Shown one piece after another: positions 38,097 through 50,010 of a DNA stretch of 64,000 bases. Position 1 is the stretch's first letter, and the number at the start of each line of letters is the position of its first letter. Location of the stretch: positions 1,054,001 to 1,118,000 of the forward strand of contig NZ_SPUW01000001.1 in NCBI RefSeq assembly GCF_004959925.1, given 5' to 3'. A program made the translations under genes and the position numbers. Under the pieces are notes generated by a model. That model did not search any database. It worked only from the letters and a program-made list of their open reading frames with translations, and had not been told where the DNA came from. This DNA comes from Pseudooceanicola onchidii (GTDB lineage: Bacteria > Pseudomonadota > Alphaproteobacteria > Rhodobacterales > Rhodobacteraceae).

Positions 38097-39115
38097 GCGG
38101 CGGCCGAGGTGATCCGGGCCAGCCCTTCGACCTTGGCCAGCGCCGCACCGCTGTCGATGCTCTCGGCCGCCTGGGCCACGCCCGCGCGCAGGTCGTCGAC
38201 CTTGCCCGCCACCACCAGCGCCGCCGCCGAATTCAGCAGCACCGCGTCGCGATAGGCCGAGGGTTCGCCCGCCAGAAGCGCCCGGAAGGCCTGACCGTTT
38301 TCGGCCGGGGTGCCGCCGAGGATTGCCTCGAACGGGTGCACGGGCAGGCCCGCGTCTTCGGGGTGCAGTTCGACCTCGCGGATGGTGCCGTCCTCTTCCA
38401 GCGCGGCGACCCAGCTGACCCCGGTGATCGTCAGCTCGTCCGTGCCGTCCGAGCCGTGCACCAGCCAGGCGCGGTCCGACCCGAGCCGTTGCAGCGTCTC
38501 GGCCATCGGGCGGATCAGGTCGCGGGTGAAGGCGCCGGTCAGCTGCCGGGTGACGCCCGCGGGGTTGGTCAGCGGCCCGAGGATGTTGAAGATCGTGCGC
38601 GTCGCAAGTTCCTGCCGGGCGGGCATGACATGGCGGATCGCGGGGTGGTGCATGGGCGCCATCATGAAGCCGATGCCGACCTCGCGCAGGGCCTCTTCGA
38701 CCACGTTGGCCTCGACCATGACCTCGATCCCCATCTGGCCCAGGGCATCCGCCGCGCCGGATTTCGACGACAGGTTGCGGTTGCCGTGCTTGGCCACCGG
38801 CACACCGGCGCCCGCCACGACAAAGGCCGTCGCGGTCGAGATGTTCAGCGTCCCCTTGCCGTCGCCGCCGGTGCCGACGATGTCGATGGCGCCCGCGGGC
38901 GCCTTGACCGGGTTGCACTTGGACCGCATGACGGCGGCGGCTGCGGCATATTCGTCCACGGTCTCGCCCCGCGTGCGCAGCGCCATCAGCAGACCGCCCA
39001 TCTGGGCCGGGGTCGCTTCGCCTTCGAACAGGATCTGGAAGGCCGTCTCGGCCTCCTGTCGCGAAAGGGGCCGCTCTGCCGCCGCAGCGATCATCGGTTT
39101 CAGCGCATCGCTCAT
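38093..39115 (-). CDS. trpD: Anthranilate phosphoribosyltransferase
   Basis: A 340-residue enzyme joining anthranilate and PRPP in tryptophan synthesis. The start is the ATG at 39115 with GGGAG upstream; the longer upstream frame is not protein-like. Motifs: [17 protein letters not shown] (PRPP loop) and [12 protein letters not shown], then [10 protein letters not shown] and [14 protein letters not shown]. It is the first gene of the trpD-ung-trpC-moaC-moeA run. Confidence 0.96.
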   Translation of the reverse strand: MSDALKPMIAAAAERPLSRQEAETAFQILFEGEATPAQMGGLLMALRTRGETVDEYAAAAAVMRSKCNPVKAPAGAIDIVGTGGDGKGTLNISTATAFVVAGAGVPVAKHGNRNLSSKSGAADALGQMGIEVMVEANVVEEALREVGIGFMMAPMHHPAIRHVMPARQELATRTIFNILGPLTNPAGVTRQLTGAFTRDLIRPMAETLQRLGSDRAWLVHGSDGTDELTITGVSWVAALEEDGTIREVELHPEDAGLPVHPFEAILGGTPAENGQAFRALLAGEPSAYRDAVLLNSAAALVVAGKVDDLRAGVAQAAESIDSGAALAKVEGLARITSAAA

Positions 39116-39331
39116 TTCTGCTCCCTTTCCGACACTTGGGTCGTCCACCCACTGGTGCGGGGCGGGTGGTGTGGTATCATCATGCCCGACCCTTGCCTGC
39201 CGGTGCGAACCTGCGGGATTGCCGTCAGGCCATTCGGGCCCTAAATGAGCCGCGCCCGGAACCGGCGTCAAGGGCGGGCATGTGACGACAGGACAAGACC
39301 GGGGCCAATCCCGGCGATAGGAGTGAGCAGA

Positions 39332-41200
39332 GTGCTACGTGGTATCCTCCTCGGATCGGCTTGGGGCGTTGTCCTGGGGGGCGGGTTCCTGGCGATCATG
39401 TCGCTGAGCTTTCCGGCCACCGTCCTGCCACCGCCGCAGACCGAAAGCGAACTGGCCACCCCCGAACCCCGGGCCGAGGCCGTTGGCGATGACGCGCCCT
39501 CGGATCTGCCCAGGCCGCTGACCCAGCCCGAACGCCACGACGTGTCGCAGATCACCCGGCCCGACGGCGACACGCTGGCCGCGATCGGCACCGAGGGGCG
39601 CGACCCCGGGGCCGCGCCCGAACTGTCGCCGCCCGAAGCGGTGCTGGGGCAGGGGCCCGACGCCACGCCGACCGACGACCTGCCGCAGCCCGGGCCCGAG
39701 GTGGCCGTGCTGCCCAGCCCGCAATCCATGGCCCCCGCCGCGCCGATGGCCGAAGCCGAGCCGGTGATCGTGACCACGCCCGCCACGCCGCCCCGCGCGG
39801 AGGATGGCGAGGAAGTGACGGGCTTCCCCATGGGCGATCTGAGCGAGACCGCGCAGGCGCCCGAACCGGCCCCGACCGATCTGGCCCCGACCGATCTGGT
39901 CGAGACGCCGGAAGCCGAGGTGACCGCGCCCGATGTGACCGCGCCCGATGTGACTGTGCCCGGTGTGACTGTGCCCGAAGCGAGTGAACCCGCGCAGATC
40001 GCCGAGGCCGCGCCAGACACCGCGCCCGAACTGGTCATCGTCGAAGAGGTCGCGCCGAGAGATCAGGCCGGTGCGCCCGCACAGCCCGGCGCAGGCGCGG
40101 CCAAGCCATCGGCTCAGTCCGGCGCATCACCGACCGACAGCCCCGTCACGATCACCGAGGCCCCCGAGGCGCCGACCGACGATACGGAAGATCTGGCCGA
40201 GGTCGCCTCGGAAGCGGTCGCTGACGCGTCGGCTGATCGTGCGACCGACGCGCCAGACAGTTCTGCCGAGGCCCCGGTGGAGGAGGCCCAGACCTCTGAG
40301 CCGGACGCGGAAGTCGCCACGGCCGCGCCGACCGCCGATCCTGTCGCTGACGCCCAGCCCGCAACCGATCCAATGACCGACCCTGCAACCGACCCTGTGC
40401 CGACCGTGACCGCGCCGCCGACCGTCGCGATGCCCGGCCAGCCCGGCATCCGCCTGACCCAGGACCAGCCCGATCCGGCCCCCGCCGCGCCGGAGCCCGC
40501 TGGCGACCCGGTGCTGACGGATCTGCCGCCGATCGACCGCTATGCCGTCCCCTTCGAGAACCCCGAGGGCAAGCCAATCGTGTCCATCGTGCTGATCGAC
40601 AGCGCAGAGGACGGATCCACCACCGACATGCCCTCTCGCTTCCCCTATCCGGTCTCGGTCGCCGTGCCGATCGACGCGCCCGACGCCACAGCGCGGATGC
40701 GCCGCTATCGCGCGGCGGGCTACGAGGTGCTGGCCCTTGCGACGCTGCCCGAGAACGCGGCCCCCGAAGTGGTCCGGCAGGCCGCAGTCAGCTGGGCCAC
40801 GGCCCTTCCCGAAGCGGTCGCCGTCATGGAACGCCCGCCCCATGCCCTGCAATCCACCCGCGCGGCGGGCGAGGCTTTGGCCGATGCGCTGGCCGACAGC
40901 GGTCACGGGCTGCTGCTGTTCCCCGACGGGCTCGACACCACGCGCAAGCTGGCCTCGCGCCGGGGCGTGCCCGCCGCCACGGTCTTTCGCGATCTCGACG
41001 GGGCCGGGCAGGACGAGGCCGTGGTGCGCCGGTTTCTCGACCATTCGGCCTTCAAGGCGGGCGTCGAAGGGTCGGTCATCCTGGTGACCCGCCTGCGCCC
41101 CGAAACGCTGGCGGCGCTGCTTGTCTGGGGCCTGGCCGACCGTGCCAACCGGGTGGCCCTGGCCCCCGTGTCCCACGCGCTGAAGGCCGCCACACCCTGA
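39332..41200 (+). CDS. Divergent polysaccharide deacetylase (YibQ-like) with long acidic linker
   Basis: A 622-residue protein starting at the GTG at 39332 (AGGAG 8 bases upstream) rather than at earlier in-frame codons. Residues 3-25 are one membrane helix ([20 protein letters not shown]). Residues about 35-395 are a low-complexity Pro/Ala/Glu/Asp/Thr-rich linker with short repeats. Residues about 405-622 are the YibQ/DUF610-type divergent polysaccharide deacetylase domain ([39 protein letters not shown]). It would expose the catalytic domain to the periplasm on a flexible tether. The domain looks degenerate, so activity on wall polysaccharide is uncertain. Confidence 0.78.
   Translation: MLRGILLGSAWGVVLGGGFLAIMSLSFPATVLPPPQTESELATPEPRAEAVGDDAPSDLPRPLTQPERHDVSQITRPDGDTLAAIGTEGRDPGAAPELSPPEAVLGQGPDATPTDDLPQPGPEVAVLPSPQSMAPAAPMAEAEPVIVTTPATPPRAEDGEEVTGFPMGDLSETAQAPEPAPTDLAPTDLVETPEAEVTAPDVTAPDVTVPGVTVPEASEPAQIAEAAPDTAPELVIVEEVAPRDQAGAPAQPGAGAAKPSAQSGASPTDSPVTITEAPEAPTDDTEDLAEVASEAVADASADRATDAPDSSAEAPVEEAQTSEPDAEVATAAPTADPVADAQPATDPMTDPATDPVPTVTAPPTVAMPGQPGIRLTQDQPDPAPAAPEPAGDPVLTDLPPIDRYAVPFENPEGKPIVSIVLIDSAEDGSTTDMPSRFPYPVSVAVPIDAPDATARMRRYRAAGYEVLALATLPENAAPEVVRQAAVSWATALPEAVAVMERPPHALQSTRAAGEALADALADSGHGLLLFPDGLDTTRKLASRRGVPAATVFRDLDGAGQDEAVVRRFLDHSAFKAGVEGSVILVTRLRPETLAALLVWGLADRANRVALAPVSHALKAATP
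39920..39979 (+). repeat. Four 15-base in-frame tandem repeats in the linker
   Basis: Four units encode [15 protein letters not shown] and VTVPE. Nearby [11 protein letters not shown] is a second short repeat. They lie in the disordered linker of the YibQ-like protein, where slippage can change length without breaking a fold. Confidence 0.85.
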
Positions 41201-41262
41201 GCCATATTGCGCCGCCGGCCCGTCGGCCCTACACCTTTGCATAGGTGCTGCGGAGGGGTGTG

Positions 41263-43765
<2,503 letters not shown>

Positions 43766-43801
43766 TCCCCCGTGATACGGCCTGTTCGCCCCCGGGGCGG
43801 A

Positions 43802-43845
43802 CAGCCGCCAGCGACAGGCCAGCCGCCAGCGACAGGCCAGCCGCC
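43802..43845 (+). repeat. 18-base tandem repeat downstream of guaB
   Basis: CAGCCGCCAGCGACAGGC occurs twice (43802-43819, 43820-43837) followed by a partial third CAGCCGCC. It lies in the 152-base gap between guaB and the LysR gene and may have arisen by slippage. Confidence 0.85.
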
Positions 43846-43917
43846 GCACGCCCCGCACCAGATTGACCGCCGTGCCGCCGGTCTGCTTTACCGGAGCGGG
43901 ATCTTTCCACATCGGGG

Positions 43918-44877
43918 GTGCAACCGCAGGCCATGGCCATAGACCGGCGATTTGACATGGGCGACTGGCAGCCAGAGCTGCGGACGCTTCGCTATTTCCT
44001 TTGCGTGGCCGAGGAAAAGAACATGACCCGCGCGGCTGAACGGTTGCGGATCGCGCAGCCTGCGCTGAGCCGCCAGATCGCGCGGCTTGAGGAAGACCTG
44101 GGCCTGCCGGTGTTCCGCCGCACCTCGCGCGGGGTCGATCTGACCGAAGCCGGTGAGATCCTGTCGACCCGCGCCTATGCCATCATGGCCCAGATTGCCC
44201 AGGCCCATCACGATGTCACCTCGCGGTCGGAAACGCCGCGCGGCGTGGTGGTCGTGGGCATGCCGCCGACGCCCGGGGAATTCATCGTGCCGCCGCTGCT
44301 GGCACGGATCAAACGGGACTACCCCGAGATCGAACTGCGGTTTGTCGAAGGGTTTTCGCGCGATCTGGAAACCAAGCTGACGCGGGGCGAGATCGGGCTG
44401 GCGGTCATGCACGACGCCCCCAAACGCGAAGATATCGTGGTGACCGATCTGCTGGTCGAACATCTGTATGTCATCGGCCCCTGCGGGTCGCTGACCCGCG
44501 ACAGCTATCCCCTGGCCGAAGCCGCTGCGCTGCCGCTGGTGATGCCCAGCCGCCAGAATTACCTGCGGATCCTGATCGACCAGCACTGCGACAGCATCGG
44601 CATCGCGCTGAACGTGACGCAGCGGGTCGACGGGGTCTGGCACCTGAAATCGCTGGTGCGGCATGGCCATGGCTTCACCATCCTGACCTTCGGCGGCGTG
44701 CTGACCGAGGTCGAAGCGGGGACGTTGGATGCCCGCCCGATCACCGACCCGCAGATCGACTGGACGCTGTGCGTGGCCAGCAAGTCCGACCAGAAGGACA
44801 AGCCCGCCGTTCAGGCCGTGCGACAGGTGACGCAAGACATCGTCAACGACCTGGTGGCGCGTGGCATCTGGCACTGA
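43918..44877 (+). CDS. LysR-family regulator of TRAP unit 1
   Basis: A 319-residue LysR protein. The helix-turn-helix lies at about residues 22-75 (LRYFLCVAEEKNMTRAAERL, QPALSRQIARLEE), with a periplasmic-binding-like effector domain after residue 105. It is read in the same direction as the TRAP operon 140 bases downstream, not divergent as is usual. The gap contains a phased GTAT repeat array. It is the obvious candidate regulator of that operon, and the effector may be the imported acid or a pathway intermediate. A later in-frame ATG (MGDWQPELRTLRYF) is an alternative start. Confidence 0.9.
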   Translation: MQPQAMAIDRRFDMGDWQPELRTLRYFLCVAEEKNMTRAAERLRIAQPALSRQIARLEEDLGLPVFRRTSRGVDLTEAGEILSTRAYAIMAQIAQAHHDVTSRSETPRGVVVVGMPPTPGEFIVPPLLARIKRDYPEIELRFVEGFSRDLETKLTRGEIGLAVMHDAPKREDIVVTDLLVEHLYVIGPCGSLTRDSYPLAEAAALPLVMPSRQNYLRILIDQHCDSIGIALNVTQRVDGVWHLKSLVRHGHGFTILTFGGVLTEVEAGTLDARPITDPQIDWTLCVASKSDQKDKPAVQAVRQVTQDIVNDLVARGIWH

Positions 44878-44899
44878 CGCGGCCCCAGCATGACCTATC

Positions 44900-44948
44900 G
44901 GTATTCCTAAAAGGTATCGAAGGTATGATTTTATAGTATTTGAAGTAT
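44900..44948 (+). promoter_or_regulatory. Phased (G/A)GTAT repeat array before TRAP operon 1
   Basis: Five copies of GGTAT or AGTAT begin at 44900, 44913, 44922, 44935 and 44944, spaced 13, 9, 13 and 9 bases. This makes two 22-base units, about two helical turns, on one DNA face. The stretch is A+T-rich, about 70-118 bases upstream of the dctP start. It probably combines the promoter with a regulator array. Confidence 0.5.
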
Positions 44949-45017
44949 ATCGCGCCCTGGGTCAGCTTGTCGCGGACGACCACGAGGAGCGGGTCGGCAT
45001 GAAGACTGGGAGGAACC

Positions 45018-46034
45018 ATGACCAAGACGACACTTCGCGCGGCGGGCATTGCGCTTGCCGCCTCTCTGGCAACGGCGGGCGTAGCCCAGGCCGAAACCTA
45101 CAAATGGATCACGTTCAAGCCGCAGGGCGCAGGGGACGCGCAGGCGATCACCACGCAGTGGCTTGTCGATGAATTCGCCAAGCGCACCGACGGCAAGCAC
45201 GAGATCGAGGTCTTCTGGGGCGGTTCGGTCGCCAAGACCCGCGAGATCCCCGAGGCGCTTGCCGCGGGCGTGGGGGACTTCGGCGATGTGATCACGCCCT
45301 ACTTCCCCGACCTGATGCCCATGAACAATGCCGTGGGCTTCTTCATCCCGCAGCCGATGGGCGCGCTCGAGGTCGGGCAGTTCATGGAGAAGATGCACGC
45401 CACCTATCCCGAGTTCTCTCAGGAACTGGCCGAGAACAACCTGCACGCCTTCGGGTTCCGCCCGCTGGAAAGCTACGGGATGCTCTGCACCAAGCCGGTC
45501 ACGTCCGCCGCGGACATGAAGGGCCTGCGCATCCGGTCCTATGGCTTTGCCTATCCCCGCCTGATCGAGGCGCTTGGCGCGACCCCGGTGTCCATCGCGA
45601 CCTCGGAAGCCTACGAGGCGCTGCAGCGGTCGATCATCGACTGCACCCCGATCGGCCCGGCGCTGGCCCGCGGCTGGAAATACGACGAGGTCGCCAAGTA
45701 CTACATCGAGATCCCGCTTGGCGCCTCGTTCGGGCACCTGCTGGCGATGAACCTGGATACCTACAACGGCATGGATGACGAAACCAAGGCCGTCGTGGAT
45801 CAGCTGGGCAAGGACTACCTGGTCGAATATTCGCGCGTTCTGGACGAAGACGCCGCCCGCGTGCGCGAGATGTGGACCGGCGATCTGGGCGTCGAGGTCG
45901 TGTCCTTCCCGACCGAGGAACTGATGGGCGCGATCGAGGACGAAGGCGTGCAGGCCGTGCGCCAGGAATGGATCGACAAGGCGACGGCGGCCGGCCTTCC
46001 GGCGGACGAGATCGTCAAGAACTTCCAGTTCTGA
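45018..46034 (+). CDS. dctP: TRAP transporter substrate-binding protein, unit 1
   Basis: A 338-residue periplasmic DctP-type protein. The signal peptide is about residues 1-25 (LAASLATAGVAQA before ETYKW). MKGLRIRSYG holds the conserved Arg that normally salt-bridges a substrate carboxylate, followed by the SEAYEALQRSIIDC helix. It binds an organic acid and delivers it to the adjacent DctQ/DctM permease. The leader has GGGAGG. It is first in an operon running to the SDR at 50810, and a hairpin separates it from dctQ. Confidence 0.94.
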   Translation: MTKTTLRAAGIALAASLATAGVAQAETYKWITFKPQGAGDAQAITTQWLVDEFAKRTDGKHEIEVFWGGSVAKTREIPEALAAGVGDFGDVITPYFPDLMPMNNAVGFFIPQPMGALEVGQFMEKMHATYPEFSQELAENNLHAFGFRPLESYGMLCTKPVTSAADMKGLRIRSYGFAYPRLIEALGATPVSIATSEAYEALQRSIIDCTPIGPALARGWKYDEVAKYYIEIPLGASFGHLLAMNLDTYNGMDDETKAVVDQLGKDYLVEYSRVLDEDAARVREMWTGDLGVEVVSFPTEELMGAIEDEGVQAVRQEWIDKATAAGLPADEIVKNFQF

Positions 46035-46045
46035 TCCAAAACCTC

Positions 46046-46071
46046 GGGCCCCGGCCGCAATGCCGGGGCCC
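46046..46071 (+). promoter_or_regulatory. Intercistronic hairpin between dctP and dctQ, unit 1
   Basis: GGGCCCCGGC-CGCAAT-GCCGGGGCCC is a perfect 10-bp stem, 12 bases after the dctP stop and 26 before dctQ. There is no U-tract. Such hairpins protect the binding-protein mRNA and lower permease expression relative to it. Confidence 0.65.
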
Positions 46072-46096
46072 ACGTTATTCCCCAAAGGACATCCCC

Positions 46097-46615
46097 ATGC
46101 AGACTTTCGAAAGCCTGCGGCAGGCCTTCGGCAGGTTCCTGTCCCTGTGCGGCCTGATCGCCGGGGCCATCACCTTCGCCGTCATGTGCCTTGTCGTGAC
46201 CAACGCGCTGATGCGCTACGGCTTCAACCAGCCGGTCAAGGGCACGCTTGAACTGACCGAGGCCTCGCTGCCGCTGATGATCTTCCTGTCGCTTGCGCTG
46301 ACCCAGTTTCACGGCGGCCACATCAAGGTGGTCCTGCTGACGCAGCACCTGGGGCAGGGTGGCCAACGGGTGCTGACCGTTCTGGCCATGCTGATGGGGG
46401 CGGGGCTGTTTGCCTGGGCGGCCTATGCCGGGTGGCTGATGGCCGAGAAAAGCTTTCGCATCGGAGAGCTTGAGCGCGGATCGATCCGCTTCCCGATCTG
46501 GCCGGTGAAAGGCGCGATCTGCTTCGGCCTGGCCCTGTTGTCGATCCAGTTCCTGATCGACGCGATATACGCGGCCCTTGGCGGTCGGCTGGAAGAAGGG
46601 GAGGCCACGGAATGA
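46097..46615 (+). CDS. dctQ: TRAP transporter small permease, unit 1
   Basis: A 172-residue membrane protein with four predicted helices (for example LCGLIAGAITFAVMCLVV and LPLMIFLSLALTQF). The DctQ family fold scaffolds the large permease. MRYGFNQPVKGTLELTE and HGGHIKVVLL are conserved family blocks. The start is the ATG at 46097 after the hairpin. It overlaps dctM by 4 bases (ATGA). Confidence 0.92.
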   Translation: MQTFESLRQAFGRFLSLCGLIAGAITFAVMCLVVTNALMRYGFNQPVKGTLELTEASLPLMIFLSLALTQFHGGHIKVVLLTQHLGQGGQRVLTVLAMLMGAGLFAWAAYAGWLMAEKSFRIGELERGSIRFPIWPVKGAICFGLALLSIQFLIDAIYAALGGRLEEGEATE

Positions 46616-47922
46616 GCTCTCTTGCGATTGGCCTGATCGGCACCGGGGCGCTGTTTGCCCTAATCCTGATGGGTGTGAACGTGATGGTGGCGCTTGGCAT
46701 GGTCGGCGCGCTTGGCCTGGCCGCGCTGGTCGGCTTCGGGGCGGCGACCTCGATCCTTGGCACCGTCTTCTTCGACACCACGCATTCCTTCCACTTCTCG
46801 GTCATCCCACTGTTCCTGCTGATGGGCTTCTTCGCCATGCGGGCCGGGCTGGGCGAAGACCTGTTCGAGGCCACCACCAAGTGGCTGGGCAACCTGCGCG
46901 GCGGGCTGGCGATTTCCACCACGCTCGGCGCGGCGGCCTTCGGCGCGGCCTCGGGGTCGTCGGTCGGGACCGCCACGGTCTTCACCAAGCTGGCGCTGCC
47001 GCAGATGCTGGACCGCGGCTATGACAAGCGGCTTGCCTCGGCCTCGATCGCCATCGCGGGCACGCTGGCGGTGATGATCCCGCCCTCGGCCCTGGTCGTG
47101 GTCTATGGCATCCTCACCGACAGTTCGATCGGATCGCTGCTGATCGCCGGGTTCATCCCCGGGATCGTCTTTGCCCTGGTCTTGTGCCTGGCGATCTGGC
47201 TGACGGTTCTGCGCAACCCGGCGCTCGCGCCGCTGGAACGGCAAAGCTTCACGCTGCGCGAAAAGCTTGCCTCGCTGCGGCTGGCCGGGCCCCTGGTGCT
47301 GATCATCATCCTGATCGTCGCGGGCCTGTACCTGGGCGTCTTCACCCCGACCGAGGCCGGTGGCATCGGCGCCTTCGCCACGTTGCTGCTGGCGCTGATC
47401 CGGCATCGCAGCCTGGCGGGGGTCGAGCTGAAGAAGACCCTGCTCGAGACCATCCGCACCTCGGCCATGATCTTTGCCATCCTGATCTGCGCACTGGTCT
47501 TTTCCAAGTTCCTGGCGCTGTCGGGCGTGGCCAATGCCGTGGGCGGCTACCTGACCGGGCTGGACGTGAACCGTTGGGTCATCGTGGCGCTGGTGTCGCT
47601 GATCTACCTGGCGCTTGGCATGATGATGGACGCGCCTGCGCTGCTGGCGATCACCCTGCCGATCACCCACCCGGTGATGATGTCGCTTGGCTTCGATCCG
47701 ATCTGGTTCGGCATCTTCGTTGTGCTGCTGGTCGAAATCGGCGCCGTGACGCCGCCCGTGGGCATCAACTGCTTCGTGGTGCAATCCGCCTCTGAAGGCA
47801 GGGTGAAGCTGGAACAGATCTTCGCGGGCCTCGTGCCCTTCGTGCTGGCGGGCTTCGCGATGCTGATCCTGCTGTGTCTTTTCCCGCAGATCGCACTGTT
47901 CCTGCCGGAGACGATGCAATGA
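46612..47922 (+). CDS. dctM: TRAP transporter large permease, unit 1
   Basis: A 436-residue polytopic DctM-type protein (about 12 helices), carrying the sodium-driven transport path. Conserved blocks are FFAMRAGLGEDLFEAT, ASGSSVGTATVF, TLAVMIPPSALVVVYG, the TPTEAGGIGAF loop and PPVGINCFVVQS. It overlaps dctQ and the following glutathione transferase-like gene by 4 bases each, so transporter and enzymes are one translational unit. Confidence 0.95.
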   Translation: MSSLAIGLIGTGALFALILMGVNVMVALGMVGALGLAALVGFGAATSILGTVFFDTTHSFHFSVIPLFLLMGFFAMRAGLGEDLFEATTKWLGNLRGGLAISTTLGAAAFGAASGSSVGTATVFTKLALPQMLDRGYDKRLASASIAIAGTLAVMIPPSALVVVYGILTDSSIGSLLIAGFIPGIVFALVLCLAIWLTVLRNPALAPLERQSFTLREKLASLRLAGPLVLIIILIVAGLYLGVFTPTEAGGIGAFATLLLALIRHRSLAGVELKKTLLETIRTSAMIFAILICALVFSKFLALSGVANAVGGYLTGLDVNRWVIVALVSLIYLALGMMMDAPALLAITLPITHPVMMSLGFDPIWFGIFVVLLVEIGAVTPPVGINCFVVQSASEGRVKLEQIFAGLVPFVLAGFAMLILLCLFPQIALFLPETMQ

Positions 47923-48560
47923 GCCAGCTGAACCTAGCCGCAATCCCCGGAGAGGCCCGCGCCGTCCTGCGCACCACCCTGACTTCGCCCTATGGCCGCA
48001 AGGTCCGCATGGCGGCGCAGGTGCTGGGCCTGGACGACCGGATCGAGATCCGCCCGGCCGACACGCTGGATGCCGGCGACGACCTGCGCGATCAGAACCC
48101 CCTGGGCAAGATGCCCTGCCTGATGGCCGATGGCATGACGATGTTCGACAGCCGGGTGATCGTCGAATATCTGGATGCGCTGGCGGGGGGCGGGCGGCTG
48201 ATCCCGGCCGGAGGTGTCGACCGCTTTCACTGTCTGACCCGCGTGGCCCTGGCCGACGGCATCGCCGATGCGGCGCTGCTGATGGTCTACGAAGGCCGGT
48301 TTCGCGACGCCGCGCAGATGTCGGCGCGCTGGCTGGATCACCAGAAGGGCAAGGTCACGCGCGGGCTGACGGCGTTGCAGGCCGATCTGCCCGATCCCGA
48401 CACGACCGATGCCGCCGCGATCTCCGTGGCCTGCATGCTGGGATACCTCGACTGGCGCCGCCCGGTCGAATGGCGCGGCGACTGGCCCGCGCTGGTCGAC
48501 TGGCTGGATCGCTTCGCCGCCCACGAACCCGCCTTTGACGCAACAAGGATACCCGCATGA
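47919..48560 (+). CDS. Glutathione S-transferase family protein
   Basis: A 213-residue protein, starting at the ATG at 47919 inside the dctM stop. The N-terminal thioredoxin-like domain contains TSPYGRKVRMAAQVLGL, KMPCLMADG (the cis-Pro turn binding glutathione) and FDSRVIVEYLDAL. The C-terminal half is helical. In catabolic operons such proteins open rings, isomerise maleyl-type products or remove ethers/halogens with glutathione. Which of these applies is unknown. It is coupled to the CMD-family gene by ATGA. Confidence 0.85.
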   Translation: MSQLNLAAIPGEARAVLRTTLTSPYGRKVRMAAQVLGLDDRIEIRPADTLDAGDDLRDQNPLGKMPCLMADGMTMFDSRVIVEYLDALAGGGRLIPAGGVDRFHCLTRVALADGIADAALLMVYEGRFRDAAQMSARWLDHQKGKVTRGLTALQADLPDPDTTDAAAISVACMLGYLDWRRPVEWRGDWPALVDWLDRFAAHEPAFDATRIPA

Positions 48561-49135
48561 CCGACTGGCCCAAGCAGCGGATGCCCGCACCCGACCCGGC
48601 CACTTACGATGACCATCAGCGCGAGGTGGCCGAAGCCATCGCCGCAGGCCCCAGGGGCAGCGTGCGCGGCCCGCTGGCTGTCTGGCTGAACCGCCCCGGG
48701 CTGGCCGAAAAGGCGCAGGAGCTGGGGCAGTACTGCCGCTATGACAGTTCGCTTGAACCGCGCCTGTCCGAACTGGCCATCCTGGTCATGGCCCGGACCT
48801 ATGCGGCCGAATTCGAATGGTACGCGCACAAGCCGATCGCGATCGCGGCCGGCATTTCCGAAGCGGCGGTCGAGACGATCCGCACCGGCGGCATCCCCGA
48901 TCTGCCCGACCCCGAGGAATCGGTGGTCTACCGCGTGGCGCGCGCCGCGCTGGACACTCGACAGGTGCCCGACGATCTCTATGCCGAGGCCGAGGCCACA
49001 CTGGGGCGCGACCGACTTGTCGATCTGGTCGGCGTGCTTGGCTACTATTCGCTGATTTCCCTGACCCTCAACATCTTCCGCGTCTCGCCCCCGGCCGACG
49101 CGCCCATGGAGTTCGCCAAGAAGGACCCGGCATGA
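48557..49135 (+). CDS. Carboxymuconolactone decarboxylase-family protein
   Basis: A 192-residue helical protein of the CMD/AhpD superfamily: LSELAILVMARTYAAEFEWYAHKPIA and the helix AAVETIRTGGIPD. There is no CxxC, so it is not an AhpD-type peroxidase. The EFEWYAH block fits catabolic CMD-like enzymes that handle lactones or decarboxylate ring-cleavage products. It lies between the glutathione transferase-like and LigI-like genes and is coupled to both by ATGA overlaps, which supports a role in the same pathway. Confidence 0.86.
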   Translation: MTDWPKQRMPAPDPATYDDHQREVAEAIAAGPRGSVRGPLAVWLNRPGLAEKAQELGQYCRYDSSLEPRLSELAILVMARTYAAEFEWYAHKPIAIAAGISEAAVETIRTGGIPDLPDPEESVVYRVARAALDTRQVPDDLYAEAEATLGRDRLVDLVGVLGYYSLISLTLNIFRVSPPADAPMEFAKKDPA

Positions 49136-50010
49136 ACGACGCGCCCATCACCTGGAACGCCACCCCGTCGACACCTAAGCTGACGCTGCCGAAAGGCGCC
49201 ACGGACTGTCACGTCCATGTCTTCGGTCCGACCGCGGTCTTCCCCTATGCCGAAAGCTCGGGGTTCAAGCCCGGGGACGCGCCGAAGGAACAGCTGTTCG
49301 CGCTGCACGACATGCTGGGGATCGACCGCTGCGTGATCGTCCAGTCGGGCTGTCACGGGCATGACAATCGCGTGGTGGCCGATGCCATGGCGGCGCGTCC
49401 CGGCCGTTACCTTGGCGTGGCACTGACGCCGCCGGATGTGTCCTCGGACGCGCTGAAGGATCTGCGTACGCAGGGCTTCCGCGCGGTGCGGTTCAACTAC
49501 ATGTCGCACCTGGCCCCCGGGGCCACCCATGACCAGCTGCGCGCGCTCGCGCCCCGGCTGGCCGATCTGGACATGCACCTGCTGGTTCACATGGAAGACA
49601 CGCTGATCGCCGACCTGGCGCCGGTTCTGGCCGACCTGCCGATCCCGGTGGTCGTTGATCACATGGGGCGGGTCGATGCCTCGGCCGGGATGGACCAGGA
49701 CCCGTTCAACAGGCTGATCGCACTGGGCGAGAATGACCATATCTGGATAAAAGTCTCGGGCTCGGAACGCTGTTCGCGGACCGATCCGCCCTATGCGGAC
49801 GCCACCCCATTTGCGCGGCGGCTGGTCGAACTTTACCCCGATCGCACGATCTGGGGCACCGACTGGCCGCACCCCAATTTCCGCGCCGCCCCGCCCGACG
49901 ACGGGATCCTTGTCGATCTGCTGTCGGACATCTGCCCGGACGATGAGGCGCTTGAACGGCTTCTCGTCACCAACCCCGCCCGTCTTTACGACTTTGCGGA
50001 GGACCTGTGA
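49132..50010 (+). CDS. Amidohydrolase-family lactonase, LigI-like
   Basis: A 292-residue TIM-barrel hydrolase. The start is the ATG at 49132 overlapping the CMD stop. Metal/active-site elements: ATDCHVHVFGP with His27 and His29, VQSGCHGHDN, VVDHMGRVD and WGTDWPHPN with the catalytic Asp. The order and wording match 2-pyrone-4,6-dicarboxylate lactonase (LigI) of aromatic degradation, which needs no metal. A related lactone or sulfolactone-like substrate is possible. Its neighbours (TRAP, CMD, GST, SDR) suit degradation of an aromatic or cyclic acid. Confidence 0.86.
   Translation: MNDAPITWNATPSTPKLTLPKGATDCHVHVFGPTAVFPYAESSGFKPGDAPKEQLFALHDMLGIDRCVIVQSGCHGHDNRVVADAMAARPGRYLGVALTPPDVSSDALKDLRTQGFRAVRFNYMSHLAPGATHDQLRALAPRLADLDMHLLVHMEDTLIADLAPVLADLPIPVVVDHMGRVDASAGMDQDPFNRLIALGENDHIWIKVSGSERCSRTDPPYADATPFARRLVELYPDRTIWGTDWPHPNFRAAPPDDGILVDLLSDICPDDEALERLLVTNPARLYDFAEDL

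Noticed and set aside
37446-39152. An apparent 568-residue uracil-DNA glycosylase with a long N-terminal domain
   Set aside because: The extra part is trpD read in another frame. The GTG at 38096 overlapping the trpD stop gives the standard family length.
39920-39979. CRISPR-like repeat array
   Set aside because: The units are 15-base in-frame coding repeats with no spacers, in a low-complexity linker.
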